In this document: positions 1 through 9,129 of the stretch, piece by piece | How the letters are laid out: every line of letters starts with the position of its first letter | Numbering within the stretch: the first letter of the stretch is position 1 | Source: Chroococcus sp. CMT-3BRIN-NPC107 | GTDB lineage: Bacteria; Cyanobacteriota; Cyanobacteriia; Cyanobacteriales; Chroococcidiopsidaceae | Direction of reading: 5' to 3' | NCBI GenBank assembly: GCA_019359635.1 | Contig: JAHHGY010000006.1 | Coordinates: 1 to 64,000 of the forward strand | Length of the DNA stretch: 64,000 bases | Translations under genes and position numbers: made by a program | The notes under the pieces: model-generated | What the model saw: the letters and a program-made list of their open reading frames with translations, nothing else | The model's database searches: none | Told to the model about the DNA's origin: nothing

Positions 1-49
1 AAGTGCAAAAATCATCAATCTCACAAAATAAAGCTTCTAAACTAGACAT
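1..49 (-). mobile_element. 5' end of an IS982-like transposase gene, cut by window edge
   Basis: A minus-strand frame opens with ATG at 47-49 and runs off the left edge. The 16 visible residues begin MSSLEALFCEIDDFC, which resembles the N-terminus of IS982-type transposases as I remember them. Only the start is visible, so family and integrity cannot be confirmed. Positions 50-316 hold no gene I can recognise; the sequence is AT-rich and would contain the promoter of the next gene. Confidence 0.42.
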
Positions 50-316
50 AGATGGAGGCGCTGAATACGTTAACTTCATTTCAGCTTACTTGCCTCCTCC
101 TTTTCTTATCCCGAACTGACGTTATTTTAACAATCGCGATCGCTCTTGAATAATTGCCCGGTACTAATTTTGATTAAGTTTTTATAACTTACGTAACTTA
201 AAGTCCAACTTTCTTTAGCTGTTTAAAGATTGTTCAACCAGAGGATAGATACGATCGAACCAATGATAATTTAGACTATAAAAAAAGAAAAATTTAATTA
301 TTTTTGACCTATCTGG

Positions 317-721
317 ATGTTAATGTTGTCTTGTCGCCCCCATACCTTACGCGTTCTTGTCGTTGACGATCACGAACTTACTCGTTTTAGCCTGAAGCTT
401 GCACTTAGCGGGCAAGAAAATATCGAATTAGTAGGTGTTGCTAGTAACGGACAGGAAGCTCTAGAAATGGTAGAACGCTACCACCCTAATGTCATTGTTC
501 TCGATTTGCAAATGCCCGTGATGGATGGATGGAGTGCTTCTACTCAAATAAAAAACCTAGACCCATCTACTCAAATTATTGCTTATTCTTCTTTGGAAAA
601 TCCAAAGTTTTTAGAGTCAAGCAATATCAATTGTTTAGACGCTTTTTGTAAAAAAGACACTCCAACTTTAGAACTAATTAAGTTAGTTCGAGAATTGGGT
701 GATAAAGTTTTAAACCATTAA
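317..721 (+). CDS. Single-domain response regulator (CheY-like receiver)
   Basis: A 134-residue protein that is nearly all receiver domain. The acidic pair D17-D18, the phosphoacceptor D63 within VLDLQMPVMDGW, S91 and K112/K113 sit where CheY-type receivers carry their active site. No DNA-binding or enzymatic output domain follows, so it probably signals by protein contact or in a phosphorelay. There is no adjacent kinase gene, so its partner is unknown. A second ATG two codons downstream could be the real start. Confidence 0.85.
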   Translation: MLMLSCRPHTLRVLVVDDHELTRFSLKLALSGQENIELVGVASNGQEALEMVERYHPNVIVLDLQMPVMDGWSASTQIKNLDPSTQIIAYSSLENPKFLESSNINCLDAFCKKDTPTLELIKLVRELGDKVLNH

Positions 722-810
722 AAAAATGGTCAATCTTAAAAACCACGCTGAGAAGTTAGGTGCATTAACTACCAGCGTGAATCTCAATTGGTTAATAATT
801 TAGGCGTTGC

Positions 811-841
811 CCAATTGGTAACGGGTAATTGGTAATTGGTT
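811..841. repeat. Short TTGGTAA-type repeat tract
   Basis: A degenerate run built from GGTAATTGG-like units lies between the receiver gene and the next small gene. A similar tract occurs at about 7624-7692. Such short repeats are common between genes in cyanobacterial genomes; here it is simply observed and no function is claimed. Confidence 0.5.
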
Positions 842-925
842 AAAGAAGGTGAAACCAGAAATTCTGTCTTTTTCGTAAACCAACCCTTGAAAATCATCAC
901 ACTTTCCGCAACGCCATAATTTAGC

Positions 926-1105
926 TTAATTAATTTCGGTAGGAAAAGTACGCTTAAACTCGTCAAGCAGATCGTCCATTTCTTCTAAGGCTTGGTTGAC
1001 ATCTATTCGCAAGCTACCCAAGTTTGGTTGTTCTAGCAATATTAGCAATTCTTCACGCTTACTTTTAACTAAGGCAACTCTTTCAATCAGGGTTTGGGTA
1101 TCCAT
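926..1105 (-). CDS. Small conserved-looking protein, 59 aa
   Basis: ATG at 1103-1105, stop at 926-928. The product starts MDTQTLIERVALVKSKREEL and is acidic, helical and leucine-rich, with no membrane segment or cysteine. Its frame is open throughout, composition is coding-like, and it sits in tandem with the minus-strand gene upstream (1167-1787). I do not recognise a family. It looks like one of the many small helical cyanobacterial proteins of unknown role. Confidence 0.6.
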   Translation of the reverse strand: MDTQTLIERVALVKSKREELLILLEQPNLGSLRIDVNQALEEMDDLLDEFKRTFPTEIN

Positions 1106-1166
1106 TAGGTTTGTCTATTGTAATTAACACTCTCATTTTAGAATCTGTTTGCTGTTTGCTGCCCAC

Positions 1167-1787
1167 TTAAATAGCAGTAGTTAACCAACTTGGATAGGCA
1201 AAAGAATTTTTAGCAGCTAAAGCCAAAGCATTGTAGCGTTGAAAAACCCGATTAGCTACCACGGGCAAATTATCTGTCGATTCTCCAAAAGCCTCTAAAG
1301 CAATACTCCACCAGTCATTGCCACTAATATTAAGCTGAGTTAGTTCTACATCACAGCCATTGTCAAAGATAGTATTAAGCGGCACATCTTGGACTAAGTT
1401 TTTACTCAAAACTTGATACTTGCGCTGTTGTCGCACTTTAGAGACTCTAACCCAATGAGATTTATCAATAACACTTTGGGGTTGAAAATTCTTTGCTGTC
1501 GAGTCTTCACAAGTCCATTTATTCCAGGTTTCTAACTTACCTTCTACCCCTTCAATAACTCTCAATATACCTAGTTCGGCTTTGCGCCATTTGATTTCTA
1601 ATCGTCCTTGACGCAGTTTTATACCCATATAGTCGCAATCTGAAGCCACGTAAAGGTAAATATCTTCGCGTTTCTCTGGTGATTCTAAAGCTTTACCTAA
1701 ATATTGGGCATTGAACCAAGCCGAAATTGCTTCAGGCAACTTGCCAGGATAAAACCAGCGTAATTCGGTAGTTGATAACATAAACAT
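1167..1787 (-). CDS. Conserved hypothetical protein, 206 aa
   Basis: A soluble protein with no signal peptide. It contains a stretch LRQGRLEIKWRKAELG (around residues 58-73) that loosely recalls the alternating charged strands of CYTH/triphosphate-tunnel enzymes, but the rest does not allow that assignment. Two ATGs (1787 and 1781) are possible starts. The gene is divergent from the PsbP-like gene, with about 90 bp between the likely starts. Function unknown. Confidence 0.6.
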   Translation of the reverse strand: MFMLSTTELRWFYPGKLPEAISAWFNAQYLGKALESPEKREDIYLYVASDCDYMGIKLRQGRLEIKWRKAELGILRVIEGVEGKLETWNKWTCEDSTAKNFQPQSVIDKSHWVRVSKVRQQRKYQVLSKNLVQDVPLNTIFDNGCDVELTQLNISGNDWWSIALEAFGESTDNLPVVANRVFQRYNALALAAKNSFAYPSWLTTAI

Positions 1788-1880
1788 TTTCGGTTAGCAA
1801 TGCGCGATCGCACAGTTCTTTATACTATTGAAGCAATTACAATACGCTACTTGGCGTATAAATCTAAAATAATATTTCTA

Positions 1881-2423
1881 ATGCTGAAAAAAATTGCCGC
1901 TTTTTTGCTAGTAATAGCAGTTACTTTTAATTTAGCAAGCTGTGCCACCGCCGGGGCAGGACTCAAAAGCTATGTAGATGCGATTGGTGGTTATGAGTTT
2001 TTGTATCCTAATGGTTGGCTGCCAGTAAAAGTGTCTAATGGTGCAGACATTGTCTTTCACGATTTGATTGAAGTTAGCGAAAATGTATCGGTGGTAGTAA
2101 GTCCGGTTGCAGATGGTAAAACCCTAGCAGAACTTGGAACCCCTAGCGAAGTAGGCTACAAATTAAGCAAAAGCCCGATCGCACCTCCTGATTCTGGGCG
2201 TGAGGCAGAACTTGTTAATGCTGCACAGCGAGAAGTAAAAGGCAAAAAATACTACCTTTTAGAGTATGCGGTCAAATCCAACCAGCAAGAACGCCACAAT
2301 TTAGCTAGTGTCGCGGTGAGTCGGGGCAAACTCTATACTTTCAATGCTTCTGCGCCCGAAAAACGTTGGAAAAAAGTACAAAAACAGTTTGAATCAGTGG
2401 TGGATTCCTTCTTAGTTTATTAA
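1881..2423 (+). CDS. psbP: PsbP-like thylakoid lipoprotein (CyanoP)
   Basis: The open frame runs from 1800, but the ATG at 1881 gives a lipoprotein signal: basic MLKK, a hydrophobic core and a lipobox LASC with Cys at residue 21. The mature part has the PsbP fold signature (YEFLYPNGW, then [17 protein letters not shown]), and the 180-residue length matches cyanobacterial PsbP. CyanoP is lumenal, lipid-anchored and associated with photosystem II assembly rather than being a stoichiometric oxygen-evolving subunit. maf follows after one base, suggesting co-transcription. Confidence 0.88.
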   Translation: MLKKIAAFLLVIAVTFNLASCATAGAGLKSYVDAIGGYEFLYPNGWLPVKVSNGADIVFHDLIEVSENVSVVVSPVADGKTLAELGTPSEVGYKLSKSPIAPPDSGREAELVNAAQREVKGKKYYLLEYAVKSNQQERHNLASVAVSRGKLYTFNASAPEKRWKKVQKQFESVVDSFLVY

Positions 2424-2424
2424 T

Positions 2425-3021
2425 ATGCCTCTACCCCAATTTGTCCTCGCTTCTGCTTCTCCTGCCCGTCGCCGCTTGCTGCAAGTTGCTGGAATTGACC
2501 CTGTAGTAAGAGTTAGCAATTTTGATGAGTCGCAAATTCACCGAAGCGATCCGCGTCAATTAGTCGAAATTTTAGCTAAATGCAAAGCCGAAAGAGTAGC
2601 AGGGCAATTTGAGTCGGCTTTAATTTTGGGTTGCGATTCGGTGTTGCTAGTAGACGGGGAGATTCATGGAAAACCCGCTAATGACGCAGAAGCAATCGCC
2701 CGGTGGCAAAAAATGCGCGGCAAAGTCGGCGAACTCTATACTGGTCATGCTCTAATTGACTTGGCGCAAAATCAAATATTAAGCCGTCCGCAGATGACGC
2801 AAGTTTATTTTGCTCAAGTTAGCGATCGCCTAATTGAGAAGTACGTAGCTACAGGCGAACCGCTAAAATGTGCCGGGGCTTTTGCTTTAGAAGGCTATGG
2901 CAGCTTATTTATCGAAAAAATTGTGGGCTGCCATACTAATGTGATTGGCTTGAGTATGCCCTTACTGCGACAAATGCTAAAAGAGCTAAATTACGAAGTA
3001 ACAGACTTTTGGCAAGCTTAG
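2425..3021 (+). CDS. maf: Maf family nucleoside triphosphate pyrophosphatase
   Basis: 198 residues with the family N-terminus [12 protein letters not shown] (phosphate-binding loop), the acidic E/D region and the CDSVLL motif with catalytic Asp, followed by GKP and the A-R-W-x-M-R-G-K segment. Maf proteins hydrolyse non-canonical nucleoside triphosphates to monophosphates and are linked to septum control. It starts one base after the psbP stop, so the two genes are likely one operon. Confidence 0.93.
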   Translation: MPLPQFVLASASPARRRLLQVAGIDPVVRVSNFDESQIHRSDPRQLVEILAKCKAERVAGQFESALILGCDSVLLVDGEIHGKPANDAEAIARWQKMRGKVGELYTGHALIDLAQNQILSRPQMTQVYFAQVSDRLIEKYVATGEPLKCAGAFALEGYGSLFIEKIVGCHTNVIGLSMPLLRQMLKELNYEVTDFWQA

Positions 3022-3275
3022 GTAGGATAAAAATCGCTGACATCTAATACTGTTTCTCCATAATTGGGAATCCATGCCACCCACTTATCTTCGCCTAAAT
3101 CGCAAAGCAATAGTGCTTCGTCATAACTGTACTCGCTAGGCAATTTTAGCAAGTGTACCCAAGTATCGGGCGCAAGCGTCAAGTTACAGCTAGTTTTATT
3201 CAGCCAGTCGATTTGGCCCACAGGTAAAATACAAAAGTTTGGCTGATAGTAATTTACTGACATCGTTGTTTTCAT
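3018..3275 (-). CDS. Conserved hypothetical protein, 85 aa
   Basis: A short acidic soluble protein, convergent with maf; the two stop codons overlap by four bases. It is rich in Trp and Leu ([20 protein letters not shown], then [11 protein letters not shown]). The frame is clean and the sequence has the look of a cyanobacterial conserved protein, but I do not recognise the family. The start is ATG at 3275; a second ATG lies four codons in. Confidence 0.6.
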   Translation of the reverse strand: MKTTMSVNYYQPNFCILPVGQIDWLNKTSCNLTLAPDTWVHLLKLPSEYSYDEALLLCDLGEDKWVAWIPNYGETVLDVSDFYPT

Positions 3276-3381
3276 ACATATCTAACTTGTAATTTCTGTA
3301 TTCTATGTTACACATATTAAAAGCTTTAAGACCATAAGTGTTGAACAACTTTACTTATTGCCGCAATTGGAAAAAACAAAT

Positions 3382-4116
3382 ATGTCATCAAAAACTTCTT
3401 TGCGATCGCAACAACATCCTTTAATTTGCCAATTAGCTAATGTAATCGACGGTAGTTGGCACAAATATTTAGATTTGTCACCTTACCCGATGCCCGCCGA
3501 ATTAGGCTATGTAGAAGGCAAGCTAGAAGGAGAAAAGCTGGTAATTGAAAACCTCTGCTACCAGACTCCTCAGTTTCGCAAACTGCATTTAGAACTTGCC
3601 AAAGTAGGCACAATGCTAGATATTTTGCATTGCGTAATGTTTCCGCGCCCCGAATATGCCTTGCCAATGTTTGGCTGCGATTTAGTGGGAGGAAGGGGAC
3701 AAATTAGCGCCGCGATCGCCGATTTATCGCCTTTGAATGCCGAACGCTTGACTACCCCGGAATACAGCACCCCAATTAAAGCCTTACCTAGCCTCGATTT
3801 TAGTCATAACCGCGAGTTGCCAGAGTGGGGAGATATTTTTTCGGAGTTTTGTATTTTTGTCCGCCCCAGTTCTCCCGCAGAAGAAACCATGTTTTTGCAG
3901 AGAGTAGAGGCATTTTTGGCGTTACATTGCCTTAATGCGATCGCATCAACACCTCAAAGCAGTGAAAAAAGAGCCGAAATTATTGCAGCGCAAAACTATT
4001 ACTGTACTAAACAACAGCAAAACGACAAAACCCGGAGAGTTTTAGAAAAAGCTTTTGGTAGCGATTGGGCAGAACATTACATGACTACAGTTTTGTTTGA
4101 CTTGCCCGATAGTTAG
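3382..4116 (+). CDS. pcyA: Phycocyanobilin:ferredoxin oxidoreductase
   Basis: Four-electron, ferredoxin-dependent reduction of biliverdin IXalpha to phycocyanobilin, the phycobilisome chromophore. The catalytic triad known from Synechocystis PcyA (Glu76, His88, Asp105) is present with exact spacing as E71, H83 and D100, the last two in HCVMFPRPEYALPMFGCD. The frame is open from a TTG at 3358, but the ATG at 3382 gives 244 residues, the usual length, so I chose that. It stands alone with no clear operon. Confidence 0.96.
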   Translation: MSSKTSLRSQQHPLICQLANVIDGSWHKYLDLSPYPMPAELGYVEGKLEGEKLVIENLCYQTPQFRKLHLELAKVGTMLDILHCVMFPRPEYALPMFGCDLVGGRGQISAAIADLSPLNAERLTTPEYSTPIKALPSLDFSHNRELPEWGDIFSEFCIFVRPSSPAEETMFLQRVEAFLALHCLNAIASTPQSSEKRAEIIAAQNYYCTKQQQNDKTRRVLEKAFGSDWAEHYMTTVLFDLPDS

Positions 4117-4289
4117 CAAGTGCGATCGACATTGTTTATCTTTCTTAAATAACCTAGTTAACAGGTTAGATTGGATAGCTATCTGTAATGTAGAGAAAAC
4201 AGCACCACCCTCGAACAACCCACCACAAGCAACGTAAAGTTTTACTGATGCGATCGCCAATAATCTATTTTAAAATACCTGCTATTGTT

Positions 4290-4440
4290 CACAGCCAAAG
4301 TTTTTGTTGAGCCATTTGAGGGATTTCAGAATTTTTCATCAGGTATTTGTTGTACCACTTGTCTGACGCAATTAACTACTGTGTTGCGACAGACTCCTGC
4401 TGAGCGCTCAATCTCTCATTCGTTCCTTTTAACTTGGATT
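4290..4440 (-). pseudogene. Remnant of an IS1-like transposase (helix-turn-helix part)
   Basis: A minus-strand frame over roughly 4294-4409 reads ERSAGVCRNTVVNCVRQVV then QQIPDEKF and a stop. This resembles the helix-turn-helix linker of cyanobacterial IS1-family transposases. Stops and frame changes on both sides show it is dead. It sits in the roughly 1-kb gene-free stretch between pcyA and psbB, beside the decayed duplicate at 4563-4880. Confidence 0.4.
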
Positions 4441-4524
4441 CGTAGACTATGGTTCTGACAAAATTTTACCAAAATTAATAAAAATCCTTCTTGAAACATG
4501 GAATGTTAAACCTAACTATTCGGC

Positions 4525-4994
4525 AAACAGCAAAAGCCAATTATTAGTTTAAGCAGGCAAAAGTGAAATATTTTGTTCTCACCGATGGCTGGACAATCGG
4601 CAGAGTCTAGGCAAGGAATGGATTTTGGTATCAACCAGCTTGGCGGCGCAAACCAGATATTGAGCGTCTAAACTCGCAATTAAAAAAGCTAAAGAGAACC
4701 TTATGACTCTATAGAGTAGAAGCCGCCGTTTTAATCATTGAAGTAAAACCAGACCACCCCGCTCCAATGGAAGTCCTCTGTCGTATAAAAGCGTTTAGTT
4801 ACCGCTCCCCAAGTGATTGAGTGTCTAGGCTTTGCCGCCGCCCATTGTCAAGTAAAAAATGCCAACTTCTGACCGAATAGTAGCCATTAAAGTCCGAGCG
4901 CGCTGTTTATACTCTTGCATTCGGCTCTGTCAATAGTTACACTTTTTTAATAATTCTCATTTTGTTTGGCGTTACCAGAGTGCGGAAAGTGCGA
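4525..4994 (+). repeat. Inverted segmental duplicate, copy 1 (partner 51483-51949)
   Basis: The sequence is recognisably the reverse complement of 51483-51949: it begins at an AAACAGCA stretch, covers the GTG start and whole reading frame of the 106-aa gene, and continues past its stop through TCAATAGTTACACTTTTTT and TCATTTTGTTTGGCGTTACC to GGAAAGTGCGA. Both copies have nearly the same length (470 and 467 bp). The end lies about 100 bp before the psbB start. Confidence 0.85.
4563..4880 (+). pseudogene. Decayed duplicate of the 106-aa gene at 51594-51914
   Basis: The GTG at 4563 opens a frame that begins VKYFVLTDGWTIGRV and stops at TAG 4608-4610. Reading on through frame changes gives pieces that match the intact protein at 51594-51914: Trp-rich AWRR-KPDIERLN, EVKP, KRL, APQVIE and FAAAHCQVKNA. 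The stop and at least one small deletion inactivate it. The match extends into both flanks (about 4525-4994), so this was a segmental duplication, in inverted orientation relative to the 51-kb copy. Confidence 0.85.
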
Positions 4995-5085
4995 TCGTTG
5001 TTTAACCCAAAACAATGCGATCGCGCCTCTACCTATGGCAATAACAAAAAGCTGAAAAGTTACTAATTGTAAATCACTCATCCTT

Positions 5086-5092
5086 GGAGGAG
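5086..5092 (+). promoter_or_regulatory. psbB ribosome binding site
   Basis: GGAGGAG eight bases before the psbB ATG, a strong Shine-Dalgarno match that fixes the start. Confidence 0.7.
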
Positions 5093-5100
5093 CGTAGTCA

Positions 5101-6630
5101 ATGGGACTACCCTGGTACCGAGTACATACAGTTGTTCTGAACGATCCAGGCCGACTGATATCTGTACACTTAATGCACACTGCTCTTGTTGCAGGTTGGG
5201 CTGGTTCGATGGCTTTATACGAACTAGCTATTTTCGATCCTAGCGATCCCGTTCTTAACCCCATGTGGCGGCAAGGAATGTTTGTCATGCCTTTCATGGC
5301 ACGCCTCGGCGTAACCCAATCTTGGGGCGGTTGGAACATTACTGGTGGCGCAGCAACCGATCCTGGTTTTTGGTCTTTTGAAGGCGTTGCGGCGGCCCAC
5401 ATCGTGCTTTCTGGCTTGCTATTTTTAGCTGCTTGCTGGCACTGGGTTTACTGGGATTTAGAATTATTTAGAGATCCCCGGACAGGCGAACCTGCTTTAG
5501 ATTTGCCCAAAATGTTTGGCATCCATTTATTTTTGTCTGGTTTGCTCTGTTTTGGCTTTGGTGCTTTTCACCTCACCGGATTATTTGGACCGGGGATGTG
5601 GGTTTCTGACCCCTACGGTCTAACAGGTAGCGTTCAACCCGTTGCTCCAGAATGGGGACCGGCGGGCTTTAACCCGTTTAATGCTGGGGGTGTAGTTGCT
5701 CACCACATCGCGGCGGGTATTGTTGGTATTATTGCAGGCTTATTTCACCTCACCGTTAGACCCCCTGAAAGGCTCTACAAAGCTCTGCGGATGGGTAACA
5801 TTGAAACTGTACTATCAAGCAGTATTGCGGCGGTCTTCTTTGCCGCTTTTATCGTCGCTGGAACTATGTGGTACGGCAACGCTACTACACCCATCGAACT
5901 ATTTGGGCCTACCCGCTATCAGTGGGATCAAAACTACTTCAAGCAAGAAATCGATCGCCGAGTTCAAGAAGAAGTAGCCCAAGGAATGAACCTAACGGCG
6001 GCTTGGTCGGCTATTCCCGAAAAACTTGCCTTCTATGACTACGTTGGTAATGACCCCGCTAAAGGTGGTTTATTCCGCGTTGGCCCTATGGATAAAGGCG
6101 ATGGTATAGCTCAAGGTTGGTTGGGACACCCAGTATTTAAAGATGGTGAAGGACGAGAATTAAGCGTTCGTCGTCTGCCTAACTTCTTTGAAACCTTCCC
6201 TGTAGTTTTAACCGATGCCGATGGCGTTGTCCGCGCGGATATTCCTTTCCGTCGCGCTGAATCTAAGTACAGCTTCGAGCAAGCTGGAGTCACCGCCAGC
6301 TTCTACGGTGGTGCTTTGGGCGGTCAAACCTTTGACGATCCTGCTGAGGTCAAAAAGTACGCGCGTAAAGCTCAATTGGGAGAACCCTTTGAGTTCGATC
6401 GCGAAAAACTTAACTCTGATGGTGTATTCCGCACCAGTCCTAGAGGTTGGTTTACTTACGGACACGCAGTATTTGCTTTATTATTCTTCTTCGGTCACTT
6501 GTGGCACGGTTCGCGGACAATTTTCCGCGACGTATTTGCAGGTGTAGAAGCAGACCTAGAGGAGCAAGTCGAATGGGGTCTATTCCAGAAAGTGGGAGAC
6601 AAAACCACTCGCAAAAAGGAAGCTGTTTAA
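5101..6630 (+). CDS. psbB: Photosystem II CP47 chlorophyll-binding protein
   Basis: 509 residues, the usual CP47 length. It opens [19 protein letters not shown] as in other cyanobacteria, has six hydrophobic spans with His-containing helices ([43 protein letters not shown]) and the large lumenal loop between spans five and six. CP47 is the inner antenna next to D2 and carries excitation energy to the PSII reaction centre in the thylakoid membrane. psbT follows in the same direction, as is usual. Confidence 0.99.
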   Translation: MGLPWYRVHTVVLNDPGRLISVHLMHTALVAGWAGSMALYELAIFDPSDPVLNPMWRQGMFVMPFMARLGVTQSWGGWNITGGAATDPGFWSFEGVAAAHIVLSGLLFLAACWHWVYWDLELFRDPRTGEPALDLPKMFGIHLFLSGLLCFGFGAFHLTGLFGPGMWVSDPYGLTGSVQPVAPEWGPAGFNPFNAGGVVAHHIAAGIVGIIAGLFHLTVRPPERLYKALRMGNIETVLSSSIAAVFFAAFIVAGTMWYGNATTPIELFGPTRYQWDQNYFKQEIDRRVQEEVAQGMNLTAAWSAIPEKLAFYDYVGNDPAKGGLFRVGPMDKGDGIAQGWLGHPVFKDGEGRELSVRRLPNFFETFPVVLTDADGVVRADIPFRRAESKYSFEQAGVTASFYGGALGGQTFDDPAEVKKYARKAQLGEPFEFDREKLNSDGVFRTSPRGWFTYGHAVFALLFFFGHLWHGSRTIFRDVFAGVEADLEEQVEWGLFQKVGDKTTRKKEAV

Positions 6631-6668
6631 GTTTTCCCTAGCAAGGACACAAACCTTGGCGTTATGTT

Positions 6669-6735
6669 AAGAACGGTTAATCAATTAGGTTGTAAACAAC
6701 AATTACAGGTGAATTGTTTAGCCGTTCTTTTCTTT
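6669..6735 (+). terminator. Hairpin between psbB and psbT
   Basis: AAGAACGG at 6669-6676 pairs with CCGTTCTT at 6722-6729, followed by TTCTTTTG. The loop is long (about 45 bases), so it may be an attenuating or mRNA-stabilising structure rather than a full terminator. Confidence 0.45.
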
Positions 6736-6784
6736 TGCTTGGTAAACTATCAGTAGTTAAGTAACTAATTTAGGATTTGAAATT

Positions 6785-6883
6785 ATGGAAAGCGTTGCTT
6801 ACATTTTGATTTTGGCTCTTGCCATTGGTACTTTGTTTTTTGCGATCGCTTTTCGGGAACCACCCCGGATTGAGAAGAAGTAA
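6785..6883 (+). CDS. psbT: Photosystem II reaction centre protein T
   Basis: A 32-residue single-span membrane protein: [19 protein letters not shown] then [13 protein letters not shown]. Length, N-terminal MESVAYI and the FREPPRI stretch are those of PsbT, a small PSII subunit at the dimer interface. It lies 154 bp after psbB, its usual partner. A strong hairpin follows at about 6917-6960. Confidence 0.97.
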
Positions 6884-6914
6884 ACTGGGAAGTTTGCTCA
6901 AAACTGCTAATTAT

Positions 6915-6962
6915 TACAAATCCGGTGCTACGCTTTATTTGTAGCATCGGATTTTGCGCTTT
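6915..6962 (+). terminator. Terminator after psbT
   Basis: AAATCCGGTGCTA and TAGCATCGGATTT form a long near-perfect stem around an 11-base loop, followed by TTGCGCTTTTT. It probably ends the psbB-psbT transcript before nrdR. Confidence 0.75.
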
Positions 6963-7049
6963 TTAAGTCTCTACTCTTTATAAGTAAAAATGGCTCAATT
7001 CTCCAAACAGATAATTTAATTATTTAACTTGCCCATCCCTATTGCCGTT

Positions 7050-7538
7050 ATGCAATGTCCCTTTTGTCAGCATCCAGATAATAGAGTGCTAGAATCCCGC
7101 GCCACAGAAGCTGGGCAAAGTATCCGGCGACGGCGGGAGTGTTTGAGTTGTTTGCGACGATTTACAACTTACGAACGCATAGAATTTGTACCTATTACAG
7201 TGATTAAGCAAAGCGGCGATCGCGAACTATTCGATCGCTCCAAAATCTTGCGGGGAATGGTTCGTGCTTGTCAAAAAACCGGGATTCCTTACCTCAAATT
7301 AGAAGCAATCGTAGACGAAATAGAATCTCAACTCCAACAACGCGCTGTAAGAGAAGTTACTAGCTTAGAAATTGGCGATTTAGTTTTAGAGCAATTAAAG
7401 GCAATTAGCGAAGTCGCCTACGTGCGGTTTGCGTCGGTTTACCGCCAATTTAAAAATATTCGCGACTTTGTAGAAACTTTGGATGACTTGACTAATTGCC
7501 CTAACCAAGAAATTTTAACCACTACAGCAATGAGTTAA
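7050..7538 (+). CDS. nrdR: Transcriptional repressor NrdR
   Basis: 162 residues from ATG 7050 (the open frame extends to a TTG at 7029). It begins with the zinc ribbon: [17 protein letters not shown], then [18 protein letters not shown], followed by an ATP-cone domain ([16 protein letters not shown] to about residue 130). NrdR senses ATP/dATP and represses ribonucleotide reductase genes. It lies between psbT and rpsA; the upstream terminator suggests its own promoter. Confidence 0.95.
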   Translation: MQCPFCQHPDNRVLESRATEAGQSIRRRRECLSCLRRFTTYERIEFVPITVIKQSGDRELFDRSKILRGMVRACQKTGIPYLKLEAIVDEIESQLQQRAVREVTSLEIGDLVLEQLKAISEVAYVRFASVYRQFKNIRDFVETLDDLTNCPNQEILTTTAMS

Positions 7539-7912
7539 AAATCGCTATTTATATTTTTCCCAGAATTTACACCCCCTAGCTCAGGTATAATGATGGGTCT
7601 GAATACTCATTTAGAATTGCTTAGTTGGTAGTGGGTAATGGGTAATAAAGAATTGCCAATTCACCAACGACCACTTCCCCAATGACCAATTCCACTTAGT
7701 CCTAAGCTAGGATGAGAAGGAAAGTAAATCCCATTGATGTTTTCAGCGATCGCCGTCCATTACTACCGGGATGATAAACCCGACTTAGGAAAACCTCGAT
7801 CCGCGCCAATAGCAAAGGTCGAGATTTAGGTGTAAATTGCCGCTATTACTAGCGTGCAGATGCATCGTAGGAGGCAAAAAATTAAGGAGACTAACCCTAG
7901 GAACAAATTAGC
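7539..7912. other. Long rpsA leader with repeat tract and no gene
   Basis: 374 bp without a credible reading frame. TATAAT at 7586-7591 could be a -10 box for rpsA. An imperfect palindromic tract of GGTAATGGG-type units and their complements covers 7624-7692. Further on, CCTCGA near 7793 and TCGAG near 7820 could pair. A long 5' leader fits autoregulation of S1, but the sequence alone does not show it. AAGGAG just upstream of the rpsA ATG looks like its ribosome binding site. Confidence 0.45.
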
Positions 7913-9046
7913 ATGGTCAATCAGAAACAAACTACTTTAGATATTGGCTTTACTCACGACGATTTTGCTGCACTGCTAGACAAGTATGACTATCACTTTA
8001 GCCCTGGTGATGTGGTAGCAGGTACAGTATTTAGTATCGAGCCGAGGGGCGCTCTGATTGATATTGGTGCTAAAACCGCCGCTTATATTCCCATTCAGGA
8101 AATGTCAATTAACCGGGTAGATGCCCCGGAAGAAGTCTTACAATCTAACGAGACGCGAGAATTTTTCATTCTTACCGATGAAAATGAAGACGGACAATTA
8201 ACTCTTTCCATTCGTCGCATCGAGTACATGAGAGCTTGGGAACGAGTTAGACAACTGCAAACAGAAGATGCTACCGTGCGATCGGGAGTTTTTGCTACAA
8301 ATCGCGGCGGCGCTTTAGTCAGAATTGAAGGCTTGCGCGGCTTTATTCCCGGTTCTCACATCAGCACTCGCAAACCTAAAGAAGATTTATTAGGCGAAGA
8401 ATTACCATTAAAATTTTTAGAAGTAGATGAAGACCGCAACCGTCTAGTCCTCAGTCATCGCCGCGCCTTAGTTGAGCGGAAGATGAACCGTTTGGAAGTC
8501 GGCGAAGTTGTAATTGGAACTGTACGCGGCATTAAGCCTTACGGTGCTTTCATTGATATTGGTGGAGTAAGCGGATTACTACACATTTCCGAAATTTCTC
8601 ACGACCACATCGATACACCTCATAGTGTATTCAACGTCAACGATGAGTTGAAAGTCATGATTATTGACTTGGATGCCGAAAGAGGACGGATTTCTTTATC
8701 AACAAAACAGCTAGAGCCAGAACCCGGCGATATGATTAAAGATCGGCAATTGGTCTTTGATAGCGCTGAAGAAATGGCTGCTAAGTACCGCGAACAAATG
8801 CTTGCCAAGCAGCAAGGCATCACCACCGAAGATGAATTATCTGAAGAAGATATTCCCTCAGCAATGGAAGATGCTATTGTGCCGGAAGAAGATATTCCCT
8901 CAGCAATGGAAGATGCTATTGCGCCGGAAGAAGATATCCCCTCGGTGGTAGAAGATATTGCCGAAGTAGAAGAAGTCCCCGCAACGGTAGAAGATATCTC
9001 GGCTTCTGGCGAAGAAGATATCCCCGACGCAACAGAGGAAGATTAA
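7913..9046 (+). CDS. rpsA: 30S ribosomal protein S1
   Basis: 377 residues. Three S1 RNA-binding domains can be seen: GDVVAGTVFSIEPRGALIDIG at about residue 32, a weaker one near 120 (SGVFATNRGGALVRIEGLRGF), and VGEVVIGTVRGIKPYGAFID at about 198. Cyanobacterial S1 normally has three such domains, unlike the six of E. coli. The last 65 or so residues are an acidic tail of tandem 14-residue repeats (EEDIPSAMEDAI type), unusual beside the compact family core. It brings mRNA to the small ribosomal subunit. Confidence 0.95.
   Translation: MVNQKQTTLDIGFTHDDFAALLDKYDYHFSPGDVVAGTVFSIEPRGALIDIGAKTAAYIPIQEMSINRVDAPEEVLQSNETREFFILTDENEDGQLTLSIRRIEYMRAWERVRQLQTEDATVRSGVFATNRGGALVRIEGLRGFIPGSHISTRKPKEDLLGEELPLKFLEVDEDRNRLVLSHRRALVERKMNRLEVGEVVIGTVRGIKPYGAFIDIGGVSGLLHISEISHDHIDTPHSVFNVNDELKVMIIDLDAERGRISLSTKQLEPEPGDMIKDRQLVFDSAEEMAAKYREQMLAKQQGITTEDELSEEDIPSAMEDAIVPEEDIPSAMEDAIAPEEDIPSVVEDIAEVEEVPATVEDISASGEEDIPDATEED
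8843..9043 (+). repeat. 42-bp tandem repeat encoding the S1 acidic tail
   Basis: Repeat units start at 8843, 8885 and 8927, a 42-bp period (14 codons). The first two are almost identical at DNA level; later units diverge (EEDIPSVVEDIAEV, EEVPATVEDISASG, EEDIPDATEED). The near-identity of the first two suggests recent expansion. Confidence 0.85.
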
Positions 9047-9077
9047 GTTGGGCAAACAATGACTTAATTTATTAGCT

Positions 9078-9110
9078 AAAAAAAGAGGGAAATTCCCTCT
9101 TTTTATTTGT
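9078..9110 (+). terminator. rpsA terminator
   Basis: AAAAAGAGGGAA and TTCCCTCTTTTT form a perfect stem with a T run, 35 bp after the rpsA stop. A classic intrinsic terminator. Confidence 0.85.
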
Positions 9111-9129
9111 TTATTGCACAATTTGGGAG

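Noticed and set aside
784..966. Minus-strand 60-aa open frame
   Set aside because: Overlaps the TTGGTAA repeat tract and the better 59-aa gene at 926-1105; composition is not coding-like.
4947..5402. Minus-strand 151-aa open frame across the psbB start
   Set aside because: Antisense shadow of psbB and its leader.
6208..6465. Several frames inside psbB on both strands
   Set aside because: Shadows of the CP47 coding sequence.
7539..7912. Possible riboswitch or ribosomal-protein leader RNA before rpsA
   Set aside because: Some stems can be drawn, but no known leader motif could be recognised by eye.
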